Below, piece by piece: positions 43,280 through 52,440 of a stretch of DNA of 64,000 nucleotides. Numbering within the stretch: position 1 is the stretch's first letter; every line of letters begins with the position of its first letter. Under the pieces are notes generated by a model, which saw only the letters and a program-made list of their open reading frames with translations, made no database searches and was not told where the DNA came from. Source of the DNA: JAKZVK01 sp965261065 (lineage in GTDB: Bacteria > Acidobacteriota > Terriglobia > Bryobacterales > UBA6623); NCBI GenBank assembly GCA_965261065.1, contig OZ253444.1, forward strand, positions 7,564,001-7,628,000, written 5' to 3'. The position numbers and the translations under genes were made by a program.

Positions 43280-44328
43280 CGCAGCAGCAACAGCTCAGCG
43301 CAGAACCCGGGCCCCATCGAGAACATCACACCCCAGCGGCCGGGCTCGGGCTCGAGCGCCAGGGTCTGACCCAGGATCAGCAGCACCGACGCCGAGGAGA
43401 GATTGCCCACCTGCGCGAGGCTTTCGCGGCTAAAGCGGAGCGCCTCGGGCTCGAGATCGAGCGCCTGCTCGATGGCGTCGAGCACCTTCGGACCGCCGGG
43501 GTGAGCAATCCAGTGGGAAATGTCGCTCACCGCCAGATCGTGCGAGGCGAGGAAGTCGTCAACCGCCGGCCGCAACCGCTCCTCGGTCAGCTTTGGGACG
43601 CCGGCGCTCAGTAGGATCTTGAAACCGCTGTCGGTCACGTCCCAGCCCATGATCTTTTCGGTGTCGGGAAAAAAGATCGATTGCGTCGCCACCACCCGCG
43701 GACCCCGTCCCGCGAGCGGGTGCTCGTCGCCGACGACCAACACGGCCGCCGCGCCGTCGCCGAACAGCGACGCCGACACCAGGTTGGGCACTGAGAGGTC
43801 GTCAAGCTGGATCGTGAGCGAACACAGCTCAACCGACAACAGGAGGGCCGCGTCTCCCGGCCGCCCTGCCAGCGCGTCGGCCAATCGCGCCACGCCGGCG
43901 CTGCCCGCGACGCAGCCGAGTCCAAAGAACGGTAGCCGCCGGCAGTCGGGACGAAACGGGATCCGATTCATTAGACGAGCGTCGATCGACGGCACCGACA
44001 GACCGGTCACCGTGGTGAAGGCGAGCTCGTCAACTTTCTCCGGCGGGAGATCGGCCCGCTCCAGTAGCGATCGCACGGCTTGCTCTCCCAGCGACAACGC
44101 CACCCGCTGCCAGGCCTCGTTGCGGGCGCCGAATCCGCGCCGCGCGACGTACTCGGCAGGGGGAATCGCAATATACCGTCCCGCCACCTCGACGGCGCGA
44201 TGAAAGCGGTCGAGCAGCTCCAATCGCTCGGACGAGTCGGCCCACGCCTCCCGCAACAACGCCGCGAGCTCGTCCTGTGTGAAGTAGTGCGGCGGGAACG
44301 CAGACGATGTTTCAACGATGGTTGCCAC
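43273..44328 (-). CDS. Type III polyketide synthase (chalcone/stilbene synthase family, probably alkylresorcinol type)
   Basis: 351 residues with the complete catalytic triad: Cys139 in FFGLGCVAGSAG, His276 in WIAHPGGPKVLDAI and Asn309 in QVGNLSSASVL. It condenses malonyl-CoA on a starter acyl-CoA. The operon context (ICMT-type methyltransferase, then FAD-dependent oxygenase) matches phenolic-lipid operons of the srsABC type, so a long-chain starter and an alkylresorcinol or alkylpyrone product are likely; the product itself is inference. It is the first gene of the operon; the 240-bp upstream region carries a TGTAGGGG-type palindrome. Synthase and methyltransferase look intact although the third gene is broken. 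Confidence 0.88.
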   Translation of the reverse strand: MATIVETSSAFPPHYFTQDELAALLREAWADSSERLELLDRFHRAVEVAGRYIAIPPAEYVARRGFGARNEAWQRVALSLGEQAVRSLLERADLPPEKVDELAFTTVTGLSVPSIDARLMNRIPFRPDCRRLPFFGLGCVAGSAGVARLADALAGRPGDAALLLSVELCSLTIQLDDLSVPNLVSASLFGDGAAAVLVVGDEHPLAGRGPRVVATQSIFFPDTEKIMGWDVTDSGFKILLSAGVPKLTEERLRPAVDDFLASHDLAVSDISHWIAHPGGPKVLDAIEQALDLEPEALRFSRESLAQVGNLSSASVLLILGQTLALEPEPGRWGVMFSMGPGFCAELLLLRW

Positions 44329-44501
44329 GTTGCCTTTTCGCGGGCCGAACCGAACCCGCGCTTCCCCCTGGACTCAGCCAGCGCTCGCAGCCGGCGGCGC
44401 CAATCGAGCAACCTGACGCGCGCCCGGCTGGTAAGTCTAACACCAATGGGTAGGGCCTGATCCTGGCAGCGAGACAGTGAACCTACCGGGACATAGGTAA
44501 C

Positions 44502-44530
44502 TGTAGGGGCGGGTCCCTGTGCCCGCCCGC
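44502..44530. repeat. Variant TGTAGGGG-type palindromic repeat
   Basis: TGTAGGGGCGGGTCCC followed by TGTGCCCGCCCGCC: the same TGTAGGGG edge as the family-2 copies, with a different stem. It is in the spacer between the type III PKS gene and the cytochrome c remnant. Confidence 0.45.
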
Positions 44531-44567
44531 CTGCTCGTTTGCCACAAGTTTTCTCCGCGACAGTCCA

Positions 44568-44710
44568 CTAGTGGTTCGGACGGCCGACCGGGGTGTTCGG
44601 CGTAAACGTCTTCACACGATTCTTCACCGCTGTTACTTGACGGAGATAGTCATAGATGGCACCGAGATCGTCTTCGCGCATGCCTGCGTACAGGGTCCAA
44701 GGCATGATCG
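44568..44710 (-). pseudogene. C-terminal part of a cytochrome c gene, cut off by the IS3 element
   Basis: It encodes TIMPWTLYAGMREDDLGAIY and DYLRQVTAVKNRVKTF, the usual end of a secreted multi-heme-type cytochrome c in which the Met of MPW is a heme ligand. The rest lies at 46281-47140. Removing the IS and one ATCG repeat restores GGMNTIMPWTLYAG in frame. Confidence 0.8.
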
Positions 44711-44771
44711 TGTCCCGCCTCAGCTGGAAATGGAGAACAGCGTTCCGCCGGTAAGCTAACGGAGGGAACGC

Positions 44772-45080
44772 ATGAGGAAAGCACGGAAACACTACACAGC
44801 CGAAGAGAAGGTCGCCATCCTGAGACGGCATCTGCTGGACAAGGAGCCGGTCTCAACACTCTGCGACGAGCTGGCGCTGCAGCCGACGGTGTTCTACCGC
44901 TGGCAGAAGGAGTTCTTTGAGAACGGAGCCGCCACCTTCCAGACCAACAACCGCAGCCGTCGTCAGCCCGAACAGGAACGCATCGCGCGGCTGGAGAAGA
45001 AGATCCAGACCAAGGATGAGGTTCTGGCCGAGTTGATGGCCGAGCACATCGCGTTAAAAAAAAGCCTTGGGGAACTCTGA
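44772..45080 (+). CDS. IS3-family OrfA (helix-turn-helix)
   Basis: 102 residues: an N-terminal helix-turn-helix (KHYTAEEKVAILRRHLLDKE, VSTLCDELALQPTVFYRWQK) followed by a leucine-zipper-like coiled coil (RIARLEKKIQTKDEVLAELM). It binds the IS ends. The run of eight A at 45056-45063 near its end is the slippery site where ribosomes shift -1 to make the OrfAB transposase. Confidence 0.85.
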   Translation: MRKARKHYTAEEKVAILRRHLLDKEPVSTLCDELALQPTVFYRWQKEFFENGAATFQTNNRSRRQPEQERIARLEKKIQTKDEVLAELMAEHIALKKSLGEL

Positions 45081-45103
45081 CCAAAACATGGACGCCGCCC
45101 GAC

Positions 45104-46036
45104 GTGCGCGACCAGATCGTCGATTTCGTGCGGCGCTGGTCCGACAAGACCGAGATCCACGCCGGGCGTTTCATCCAGTGGCTCGGCATCGCGCCCAGCA
45201 AGTTCTACTCCTGGCGCCGGCGCTACGGCTCTCTCAACGAGCACAACGGTTGGGTTCCCCGAGATTTCTGGCTCGAAGAGTGGGAGAAGCAGGCCATCCT
45301 CGATTTTTATCGCCAGCATCCGCTGGAAGGCTACCGGCGGTTGACGTTCATGATGCTCGACGCCGACATCGTGGCGGTCAGCCCGTCGAGCGTCTGGCGG
45401 GTGTTGAGCCGGGCGGGGCTGCTGCGCAAGTGGAACGACAAAACGTCGCTGAAAGGGACGGGCTTCCAACAGCCGCTAGAGCCGCATCAACATTGGCATA
45501 TCGACGTTTCCTACATCAACATCTCGGGTACGTTCTACTACCTGTGCAGCGTGCTGGATGGCTACAGCCGTTCGATTGTGCACTGGGGCTTGCGCGAGGC
45601 GATGAAGGAGGCCGACATCGAGATCATTCTCCAAGCCGCGAAGGAGAAATACCCGGATGCCAGACCGCGCCTCATCTCCGACAACGGGCCGCAGTTCCTC
45701 GCCAAGGACTTCAAGGAATTCATCCGTATCTCGGGGATGACGCACGTGAGAACGTCGCCCTATTATCCACAGTCGAACGGCAAGTTGGAGCGTTGGCACA
45801 AATCGTTGAAGAGCGAATGTATTAGGCCGGGCGTGCCGCTGACGCCGGAGGATGCGCGTCGGCTGATCCAGCGCTATGTCGAGCACTACAACACGGTGCG
45901 CTTGCACAACGCGATCTGGTTTGTGACGCCGGAGGACCTGCTGGCAGGACGGCGGGACGAGATCCACGCCGCCCGCGACCGCAAGCTGGAGCAGGCTCGA
46001 CAGCAACGGCAGCTGCGGCGTCGCCAGGCGGCTTGA
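45104..46036 (+). CDS. IS3-family OrfB (integrase catalytic domain), expressed by -1 frameshift
   Basis: 310 residues from the GTG at 45104, but the frame is open from the A8 slippery site at 45056, giving a continuous OrfAB product (KKPWGTLTKTWTPPDVRDQI). The rve integrase fold has the DDE triad: HWHIDVSYINISG, LISDNGPQFLAKDF and Glu in the SNGKLERWHKSLK region. HxxL-type helix HPLEGYRRLTFMMLD precedes it. No stop or truncation, so potentially active. Confidence 0.88.
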   Translation: MRDQIVDFVRRWSDKTEIHAGRFIQWLGIAPSKFYSWRRRYGSLNEHNGWVPRDFWLEEWEKQAILDFYRQHPLEGYRRLTFMMLDADIVAVSPSSVWRVLSRAGLLRKWNDKTSLKGTGFQQPLEPHQHWHIDVSYINISGTFYYLCSVLDGYSRSIVHWGLREAMKEADIEIILQAAKEKYPDARPRLISDNGPQFLAKDFKEFIRISGMTHVRTSPYYPQSNGKLERWHKSLKSECIRPGVPLTPEDARRLIQRYVEHYNTVRLHNAIWFVTPEDLLAGRRDEIHAARDRKLEQARQQRQLRRRQAA

Positions 46037-46280
46037 CTGTGGGAGTTACAATGGCGTTGCCGGGTGAAACGGAAGCGGGCTCTGCTGGGAAGCAACCCTG
46101 CCGAGGGATAGCCCGGCGGGCTCATCGAGACGATGACCACGGGCGCGGAAGTCCTCTTTCGCGCTCGTCCCCAAACCCTATCGGATCGATAGACCCTGAT
46201 GCCTTGAAAATCCCCGCCCGCAGGGCGGCATCTACACTAACGCGGAGCGCTCGCTCTCCCGTTCCGGCTGAACCGGCACA

Positions 46281-47140
46281 ATCGTGTTCATTCCCCCCGG
46301 GCCGATGGGTGAGTCGCGGGCCTCGGGGCCCGCATACAACTTGAAGCGGCCGATGAAGGCGCTCTTGCTCCAGGTTCCGATGCCGGTTTCCTTATCGGGC
46401 GTGATATTGGCCGCAATCACTCTACCCTGCGGGAGCGTGAATCCAACGCCGCCGGCCAGGGAGAGCTTGTGTTTGGGCTGGCCGGTTGAGCCGCGAGGGG
46501 TATGACACTCCGCGCAGCCGGCGAGGGTGGTCAAGTATCGCCCGTACTCGACGGTATCCCGCTTGTCGATCGTGGCTGCCAGACGCACCGTGCCTTTGGT
46601 GAAGGAGCGAATGAAGAGCCGCACGAACGGGTTGAGCCGCCTCGGCGGAACGTCATGCTCGATGGCCTTCAACGTACGCAAGTAGCCGAGAATCGCCGCC
46701 GCGTCGTCGCGCGTCAGATGCCGGTAGCTGCGGTAGGGCATGAGGGGGAAAAGGGCCCTGCCATCTTGGCTCACGCCAACCGTGATGGCCCTGAGGATCT
46801 CGTCTTCGGTCCAGTGAGCGATACCGGCAGGCGTGATGTTCGAGCCATAGACGACACCACCGCGGACACCATGCCTGGCGTCGAAGGTCTCACCCCCCTG
46901 TCCTTCGGTTCCCGGTACGATCGGGGCCGAGAACTTGTTCCAATCGCGTTGCGAATGGCAGTCGATGCAGACCGCCACATGCTCGACCAGATACTTACCA
47001 CGCGCAAGCCGCTCAGGAGTCGCTCTGAGTGCTTCCGCCGGCACGGGTTCCAGACGGCCCAGGCGCAGCAGGCAGCCGCTGCCGAGGCATACTAGAAGGG
47101 AAAGCAGGATTACTGACGCCCTATGACTCTTCGTTCGCAT
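46281..47140 (-). pseudogene. N-terminal part of a di-heme cytochrome c lipoprotein gene, cut off by the IS3 element
   Basis: It starts at ATG 47138-47140 with a lipoprotein signal (VILLSLLVCLGSGC). Two heme motifs are present: VCIDCHSQRDW and GCAECHTPRG. Domain features such as GNITPAGIAHWTEDEI-type blocks (seen here as SNITPAGIAHWTEDEILRAI) and ANITPDKETGIGTW recur, a duplicated class I cytochrome c fold. After GGMNTIV the frame runs into the IS. The intact gene (44568-47140 without IS) would encode a ~330-residue membrane-anchored electron carrier. Confidence 0.8.
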
Positions 47141-47238
47141 GTCCGGGTCTTGACGACGCACGCTTTGATACAGCACCAAGGGCCGCGCGGGCCTAATCCA
47201 GCGTTGGGGGTCAACGACCCTCACGTTACTACACCAAA

Positions 47239-47949
47239 ATGGCACCGCTAGCGCGCGGTGGGTTGCTCCTATGGTTGTCGCTGTCGCTGGCTGCCCAAAC
47301 GGCGCCCGTGGAGCGCGCAAGCGTGTTCGCCCGTGAGGGTGACGCCACCCAGCCGCTGTTCACTTTCGAACGTACCATGGCGACCACGAATGGTCAGAAG
47401 GTGGCCAATGTTCGGTTTCGTGACCGAGCCGGTGCGATTGCCGTCACGGAGCGGGTGACGTATGCGGGTCAGTCAGTCGTGCGACACGAGTTGGTGCAGC
47501 ATCAGATCGACGAGCGGTACGTGATGACAGTGTCGGGTGACGGGGCGGTGTTCGAGATCGAGCGGAACGCGGAGACGTCGCGCACGCGGCACAACTGGAC
47601 GCCGGATACACTCACCGTCGATCAGATCCGGCCCCACGTCACAGCTCATTGGAATCAACTCATGCGCGGCGAGGAGATCTCATTCCGGCTGGTGGCCCTC
47701 ACCCGCGCCCGCATCGTAGGTTTCACGCTGAAACGCCACAAAACAACCGAGCGCCGCGGCCGGCCGGCCGTGGTCATCCGCATGCGGGCCGGCAGTTTCT
47801 TGGTTCGATGGTTCGCACCGGAAATCGACATGGTCTTCGCGGATGAGGGACGGACACTGCTCGAAAGCCGGGGGCCTCTCCCAGTCAAGGTCAAGCAGGG
47901 CAGCGGATGGGTCGACCTCGACGGACGCATGGTCTGGGACGGCGGCTAG
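47239..47949 (+). CDS. Predicted secreted protein, unknown function
   Basis: 236 residues: a short signal peptide (GLLLWLSLSLAAQTAP), then a mostly beta-rich domain with FERTMATTNGQKVANVRF, VTMTVSG-like strands (YVMTVSGDGAVFEIERN) and a C-terminal block (EIDMVFADEGRTLLESRGPL). No enzyme motif or cysteine pattern is visible. The layout resembles uncharacterised periplasmic proteins of the DUF3108/DUF6134 kind, but I cannot assign it. It is divergent from the cytochrome c gene, 98 bp apart, and convergent with the ketosynthase gene. Confidence 0.6.
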   Translation: MAPLARGGLLLWLSLSLAAQTAPVERASVFAREGDATQPLFTFERTMATTNGQKVANVRFRDRAGAIAVTERVTYAGQSVVRHELVQHQIDERYVMTVSGDGAVFEIERNAETSRTRHNWTPDTLTVDQIRPHVTAHWNQLMRGEEISFRLVALTRARIVGFTLKRHKTTERRGRPAVVIRMRAGSFLVRWFAPEIDMVFADEGRTLLESRGPLPVKVKQGSGWVDLDGRMVWDGG

Positions 47950-48020
47950 GCGCGCGAGACCGTATCCACTCCCGGCGCCCCGCGCTCCAGGACATTCCTC
48001 GCCACGTGGCCAGCCGAAAA

Positions 48021-48061
48021 CCAACCGAGCCGTGACCGTAAGGGAGCGGTCCGGCACGAAC
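48021..48061 (-). repeat. Dispersed palindromic repeat, family 1 (copy B, inverted)
   Basis: CCAACCGAGCCGTGACCGTA then AGGGAGCGGTCCGGCACGAA, the complement of copy A at 6469-6507. It lies in the spacer between two convergent genes, where it could act as a transcription barrier. Confidence 0.6.
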
Positions 48062-48140
48062 CCTCGCGCATCTCGGAAGACCCTGGCGCCAAACGGCTCC
48101 CGACCACAACAGTCGACGCACAAAGCCGCTCCTCCGCGAC

Positions 48141-49355
48141 CTACGGCAACCGCTTCCGTACCGCCAACACCGCATTCAACCCGCCGAAGGCAAACGAATT
48201 CGAGAGCGCGGCGCCAACCTCCATCGGCCGCGACACGTTCGGGACACAGTCGAGGTTGCAGCGGGGATCGGGTTCCTGAAAGTTGGCGGTGGGCGGGACT
48301 CGGCTGTGGCGCATGGCCAGCAGCGTGGCAGCCAACTCCAGCGCCCCCGACGCCCCGAGCGCGTGCCCGTGCATCGATTTTGTCGACGAGACCGCGAGTT
48401 GCTCGGCGTGGCGCTCGAACACCCGGTGAATGGCCTCTGACTCGGTAACATCGTTGCTCGGCGTTCCCGTTCCGTGGGCGTTTATGTAACAAACCCGGGA
48501 CGGCGGCAATTCCCCGTCCTTCAGTGCGGCCTGCATGGCCGCTGCCGCTCCCGCTGCCGAAGGTTGAACCATATGATCCGCGTCCGCGGACATGCCGAAG
48601 CCGGCCAATTCAGCATAGATTTCCGCGCCCCGGCTGCGGGCGTCCTCGAGCGGCTCAAGAACAACCACCCCGGCCCCCTCGCCTAGGACCATCCCGCGGC
48701 GGTTGAGGCTGAAAGGCCGGCAAGTGTCCGGAGCCAGCACTCGAAGCGACTCCCACGCTTTCATCATCCCTATCGTGAAAATCGCCTCACTCCCACCGGC
48801 AAGCGCGGCACGAACCATGCCTTGACGCACCATCCAAAAGGCCTGGCCGATCGCATGGCTCGCCGATGCACAGGCGCTTGACACGGCGAACGCAGGCCCG
48901 CGGATACCAAGATCGATGGTCACCTGGCTCACCGCGGAACTCACCATAACCCGGGGGATGACCGTGGGGTGGACGCGCGGCTCGCGGTTGCCATAGAGGC
49001 GGAAGAAGGCCTCGTCGTCGCTCGTCTTCCCGCCTGCCCCACTTCCCAGGACGACCGCCGTCTCCGAGGCGCGCGAGCCCGCGAGATTCAGTCCGGCATC
49101 CTGGACGGCTTCGCGGGCAGCCATTACTGCGAACTGGGCGAAGCGGTCCAACAGCGTGAGTTGCTTCGGGTCGAAGTAACGAGCCGGATCGTAATCACGG
49201 ACCTCGGCTCCGATCCGAACGTTCAACGACTCGGTCGGCAGCGTCCTGAGCGGACCAATCGCCGAACGGCCGGCGGTAAGGGCGGCCCAGAACGAGGCCG
49301 CGTCAAGCCCCAGGGCCGACACACACCCGAGGCCGGTGATCGCCACGCGACGCAT
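48141..49355 (-). CDS. Beta-ketoacyl-ACP synthase (FabF/KAS II type)
   Basis: 404 residues from ATG 49353-49355. Thiolase fold with the catalytic Cys162 in SSACASASHAIG, His294 in NAHGTGTPSNDV and Lys326/His331 in STKSMHGHALGASG. It elongates an acyl-ACP with malonyl-ACP. The gene starts 4 bases after the stop of the acyl carrier protein gene, so the two form a dedicated pair. No other fatty-acid genes are adjacent, so a specialised chain (secondary lipid) is as likely as housekeeping FabF. The ACP probably supplies the substrate. Confidence 0.88.
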   Translation of the reverse strand: MRRVAITGLGCVSALGLDAASFWAALTAGRSAIGPLRTLPTESLNVRIGAEVRDYDPARYFDPKQLTLLDRFAQFAVMAAREAVQDAGLNLAGSRASETAVVLGSGAGGKTSDDEAFFRLYGNREPRVHPTVIPRVMVSSAVSQVTIDLGIRGPAFAVSSACASASHAIGQAFWMVRQGMVRAALAGGSEAIFTIGMMKAWESLRVLAPDTCRPFSLNRRGMVLGEGAGVVVLEPLEDARSRGAEIYAELAGFGMSADADHMVQPSAAGAAAAMQAALKDGELPPSRVCYINAHGTGTPSNDVTESEAIHRVFERHAEQLAVSSTKSMHGHALGASGALELAATLLAMRHSRVPPTANFQEPDPRCNLDCVPNVSRPMEVGAALSNSFAFGGLNAVLAVRKRLP

Positions 49356-49359
49356 TCGG

Positions 49360-49638
49360 TCACACAGGCTTGGGCACGCACCCTTGCGCAAGGAGGCTCT
49401 CGATCCCTTGGATTGCCTGTGCTACGCCGCGTAGCCCCTGCGCTTGTTCATCGGGAATGTGGACTTCAAACTCGGTTTCGAGGGCAAACAGGATATTGAT
49501 GCCGTCGAACGAATCGATTCCCAGTTCGTCGAATGTTGAGGAGGGTGTGATCTTGCCGAGCTCGATCTTCTGAGTGTCGGCGATCACGCGAAGAACGCGG
49601 CGCTCAATCTCCTCACTAGCATCAGACTCGGCGACCAT
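49360..49638 (-). CDS. Acyl carrier protein
   Basis: 92 residues. The phosphopantetheine attachment site is Ser43 in LGIDSFDGINIL; the canonical motif is DSL, and DSF is a common variant in secondary-metabolism carriers. The helices before (RRVLRVIADTQKI) and after (FALETEFEVHIPDEQAQ) match the family. Located directly upstream of the ketosynthase gene with only a 4-base gap, it is its likely partner. Confidence 0.88.
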   Translation of the reverse strand: MVAESDASEEIERRVLRVIADTQKIELGKITPSSTFDELGIDSFDGINILFALETEFEVHIPDEQAQGLRGVAQAIQGIESLLAQGCVPKPV

Positions 49639-49866
49639 CGGACCATCTTAACTCAACGGAGCCGAAGGTCAACGTTATTCCGCGGAAGTATCGTTTTCAG
49701 CGGTCATGCCATTTTGTAGAATCAAGAACATACATGCTCTCAACACCGTGGTACGGTTGGGAGGATCGTAGTGGCACAACGGTGGACCCACGTCATAGTC
49801 CAGAACTACATCGAAGGGACGTTGGTTTTGGACTTGATCGAGGCAACACCGAAGAGGGAGAGAAAC

Positions 49867-51462
49867 ATGACACGTACGTCGTTATTCCTGTTGCTGATTT
49901 TGGCCGTGCCGGCCTATCCTCAAGCCGCGGAACCGGCCTCCTCCGGCGTCGAAGAACTCGACGAAACGCCCGTCTTCAAGGCCTCTGTCGTGTCGAAAAC
50001 CGCGAAGGCCATTGACTACCAGTACCGCAGCGGCGCTACCAAGATCGACTTCGTCGGCACCTCCTTGATGCCGGGAGCGCGGGGCGAGGCCAAAGTCGAA
50101 AGCAAGAAGGGCTACATCGAGATCGAGGTCGAGTTCCAGGGCCTGAAGCCACCCACCCAGTTCGGCACGGAGTACCTCACCTATGTAATGTGGTCCATTT
50201 CCCCCGACGGGCGACCGAACAATCTCGGGGAACTGGTGCTCAGCAAGACCGGACGGGCCAAGCTCAACGTCACCTCGGAACTGCAGGTGTTCGGACTCAT
50301 CGTCACCGCCGAACCGTACTTTGCCGTGCGCGTACCCAGCGACCTCATCGTCATGGAGAACGAGATCCGCAAGGGCACCAAAGGCCGCATCTTCATCATC
50401 GATACGAAGTACGAGTTGCTCCAGCGCGGCCAGTACGAACGCTTAGCCAACCCTCTTTCCTTGAGTGTCGATTTGAAGAGAGTGCCGCTCGAGGTCTACC
50501 AGGCGCGCAATGCTTTGGAGATTGCCAAATCGGTCGGCGCCGACAGCTACGCTTCCGACATCTTCCAGAAAGCGGAGGCCAGCATGGCGATGGCTGACCG
50601 CTTCGTCGGCAACAAACCCAGGCGCAAGCAAGTCATCCAGCACGCCCGCCAGACCGTGCAGTTCGCGGAGGACTCTCGTGAACTCGCCGTCAGACGCCAA
50701 GAAGAAGAGGCGCTGGAGAGGGAACGCCGCGAGGCCGCGGAACGAGAGGAGGCGGCCCGAGCCCGGGCCAATGAAGCCGAGGCACGCCGTATCGCCGAGG
50801 AAGCGGCTCGGACCAAAGCGGAGGCCGAGAAGGCGGAGGCCGATCGAAACCGTCTATTGGCCGAGGTCGCCGCGGCGAGAGCGGCCGCCGACCAGGCACG
50901 AGCGGATGCCCAGCGAGCCCAAGCTGAGCTTCAGCGGGAGGCCGCCCGCCGCGCCGCCGAGCAAGCCCAGGAACAAGCCGCCAATGCCGAGCGCGGACGA
51001 TGGCAAGCCGAACAAGAAAAGGCCGAGCTGCGCGCCAGGCTCTTGCAGCAGTTCAACCTGGTCCTCGAAACCCGGGACACCGACCGTGGCCTGGTCGTCA
51101 ACATGTCAGACGTCTTGTTTGACACGGGACAGTATGCCCTGCGGCCCATCGCCCGCGAGAAACTCGCCCGCCTCGCCGGCATCGTCTTGGCCTACCCCGG
51201 GTTGCGCCTGCAGGCGGAAGGGCACACCGACGCCACCGGCAGCGAAGAGTTCAACCAGCAGCTCTCGGAGCAGCGCGCCGAGGGGGTCCGCGAATACTTG
51301 GTGAGCCAAGGCGTGCTCGAACACGCCGTCGCCTCTGTGGGCTTGGGGTTCTCCGTGCCCGTGGCCTCGAACGACACGCGTGAGGGCCGTCAACAGAACC
51401 GGTGCGTCGAAATCATCGTTTCCGGTGAAGTGATTGGAACCGCCGTGGGCGCTGCCCCGTAG
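49867..51462 (+). CDS. OmpA-family envelope protein with DUF4398-like coiled-coil region
   Basis: 531 residues from ATG 49867. Signal peptide (SLFLLLILAVPAYPQA), an N-terminal beta-rich domain (residues ~30-210), a helical region with a DUF4398-like start (VYQARNALEIAKSVGADSYA), then a long Ala/Glu/Arg coiled coil (~280-390). It ends in an OmpA peptidoglycan-binding domain: LRLQAEGHTDATGSEEFNQ, with the conserved Asp and Arg (QQNRCVEIIV). It likely links the outer membrane to peptidoglycan. GAGGGAGAG precedes the ATG. It is a single gene, divergent from the ACP gene. Confidence 0.85.
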   Translation: MTRTSLFLLLILAVPAYPQAAEPASSGVEELDETPVFKASVVSKTAKAIDYQYRSGATKIDFVGTSLMPGARGEAKVESKKGYIEIEVEFQGLKPPTQFGTEYLTYVMWSISPDGRPNNLGELVLSKTGRAKLNVTSELQVFGLIVTAEPYFAVRVPSDLIVMENEIRKGTKGRIFIIDTKYELLQRGQYERLANPLSLSVDLKRVPLEVYQARNALEIAKSVGADSYASDIFQKAEASMAMADRFVGNKPRRKQVIQHARQTVQFAEDSRELAVRRQEEEALERERREAAEREEAARARANEAEARRIAEEAARTKAEAEKAEADRNRLLAEVAAARAAADQARADAQRAQAELQREAARRAAEQAQEQAANAERGRWQAEQEKAELRARLLQQFNLVLETRDTDRGLVVNMSDVLFDTGQYALRPIAREKLARLAGIVLAYPGLRLQAEGHTDATGSEEFNQQLSEQRAEGVREYLVSQGVLEHAVASVGLGFSVPVASNDTREGRQQNRCVEIIVSGEVIGTAVGAAP

Positions 51463-51488
51463 CCGTCCCAGCCCCGTAGCGACAGGCT

Positions 51489-52265
51489 TCAGCGGCCTTG
51501 CCAACAGGGCGGACGCTTTTCGAGGAAAGCGGTCATGCCTTCCTGCGCGTCCGCGGCGAGAGCGTTCATGCTCATGACCTCTTTGGCGTAGGAATAGGCC
51601 TTGGGCTGGTCAAGGTCGATCTGAGCGTAGAAGGCCGCTTTGCCGAGACCGATGACCAGTTCGCTGGCCTGCGCGATTTCGCACGCCAGTTCCCTGGTTG
51701 CGTTCGCCAACTCATCCTTTGGGACGACACGGTTCACCAAGCCCCACTCACAGGCTGTCGCCGCGTCGATGGGCTTACCGGTCAGCAGCATTTCGAACGC
51801 GCGTTTGCGCCCGATGGCCCTCGTGAGCGCCACCATGGGCGTGTTGCAGAACAACCCGATGCGAACGCCGGGCGTGGCGAACGTTGACTGCTCCGATGCA
51901 ATGGCGAGGTCGCACGAAGCCACCAACTGGCAACCCGCCGCCGTGGCAATACCGTCGACCTGGGCGATCACCGGCTGAGGAATGCGCTGGACGGTGGTCA
52001 TCAGGTCTGTGCAGACATCGAAGATGCGGCGGTACTCATTGATATCGCGCCCGACCATTTCCTTCAGGTCGTGACCCGCGGAGAAAACCGGGCCTTCACC
52101 GGCCAGAATGACGGCCGCAACCTCTTTGTTCGCCCCGATCTCGTTGAAGGCGCGAATCAGCTCCTGCATCAGGTCCATCGACAGGGCGTTGCGCTGCCGG
52201 GGACGGTTGAGCCGCAGCGTCGCGACGGGCGGAGCGATCTCGACCAGCAGATTCGCCTCGTTCAT
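51489..52265 (-). CDS. Enoyl-CoA hydratase/isomerase family protein
   Basis: 258 residues of the crotonase fold. The oxyanion-hole regions are ALSMDLMQEL and FSAGHDLKEM, and VDGIATAAGCQLVASCDLAI and TPGVRIGLFCNTP follow. The glutamates that activate water in classical enoyl-CoA hydratase are not obvious: the TAAGCQLV region has no Glu and the later position reads RIGLFCN. The enzyme may be an isomerase or hydrolase of the family. It stands on the minus strand after trxA with a 175-bp gap. Confidence 0.85.
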   Translation of the reverse strand: MNEANLLVEIAPPVATLRLNRPRQRNALSMDLMQELIRAFNEIGANKEVAAVILAGEGPVFSAGHDLKEMVGRDINEYRRIFDVCTDLMTTVQRIPQPVIAQVDGIATAAGCQLVASCDLAIASEQSTFATPGVRIGLFCNTPMVALTRAIGRKRAFEMLLTGKPIDAATACEWGLVNRVVPKDELANATRELACEIAQASELVIGLGKAAFYAQIDLDQPKAYSYAKEVMSMNALAADAQEGMTAFLEKRPPCWQGR

Positions 52266-52440
52266 AGTGCCATCAGGATATCACGCACTGCTTGCGCGGC
52301 CCGAGTACGAGGGTTTCCGGAGGGATCGGCCGGCCACTCAGTGAAAAGTCCCTAAGGGCATCCCTCGCTAGGGCTGGGGATGTTGGTGTTTGAACCCGTC
52401 ACCGGCGTGCCGGGTACGATCTCGGCGGCCTAGATAAGTC

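Larger units (their letters stand above)
44711..46280 (+). mobile_element. IS3-family insertion sequence, 1570 bp
   Basis: The ends TGTCCCGCCTCAGCTGGAA (44711) and the complement of TGTGCCGGTTCAGCCGGAA (46280) are imperfect inverted repeats with TG...CA tips. Flanking 4-bp target repeat ATCG at 44707-44710 and 46281-46284. It contains orfA and orfB with a -1 frameshift site. About 240 bp after orfB hold no gene. It interrupts a cytochrome c gene. Confidence 0.85.

Noticed and set aside
52266..52440. tRNA-like stretch (GGGTTCAAACACC on the minus strand) between trxA and the enoyl-CoA hydratase gene
   Set aside because: Only the T-loop-like word is present; no acceptor stem, anticodon arm or D arm can be formed around it.
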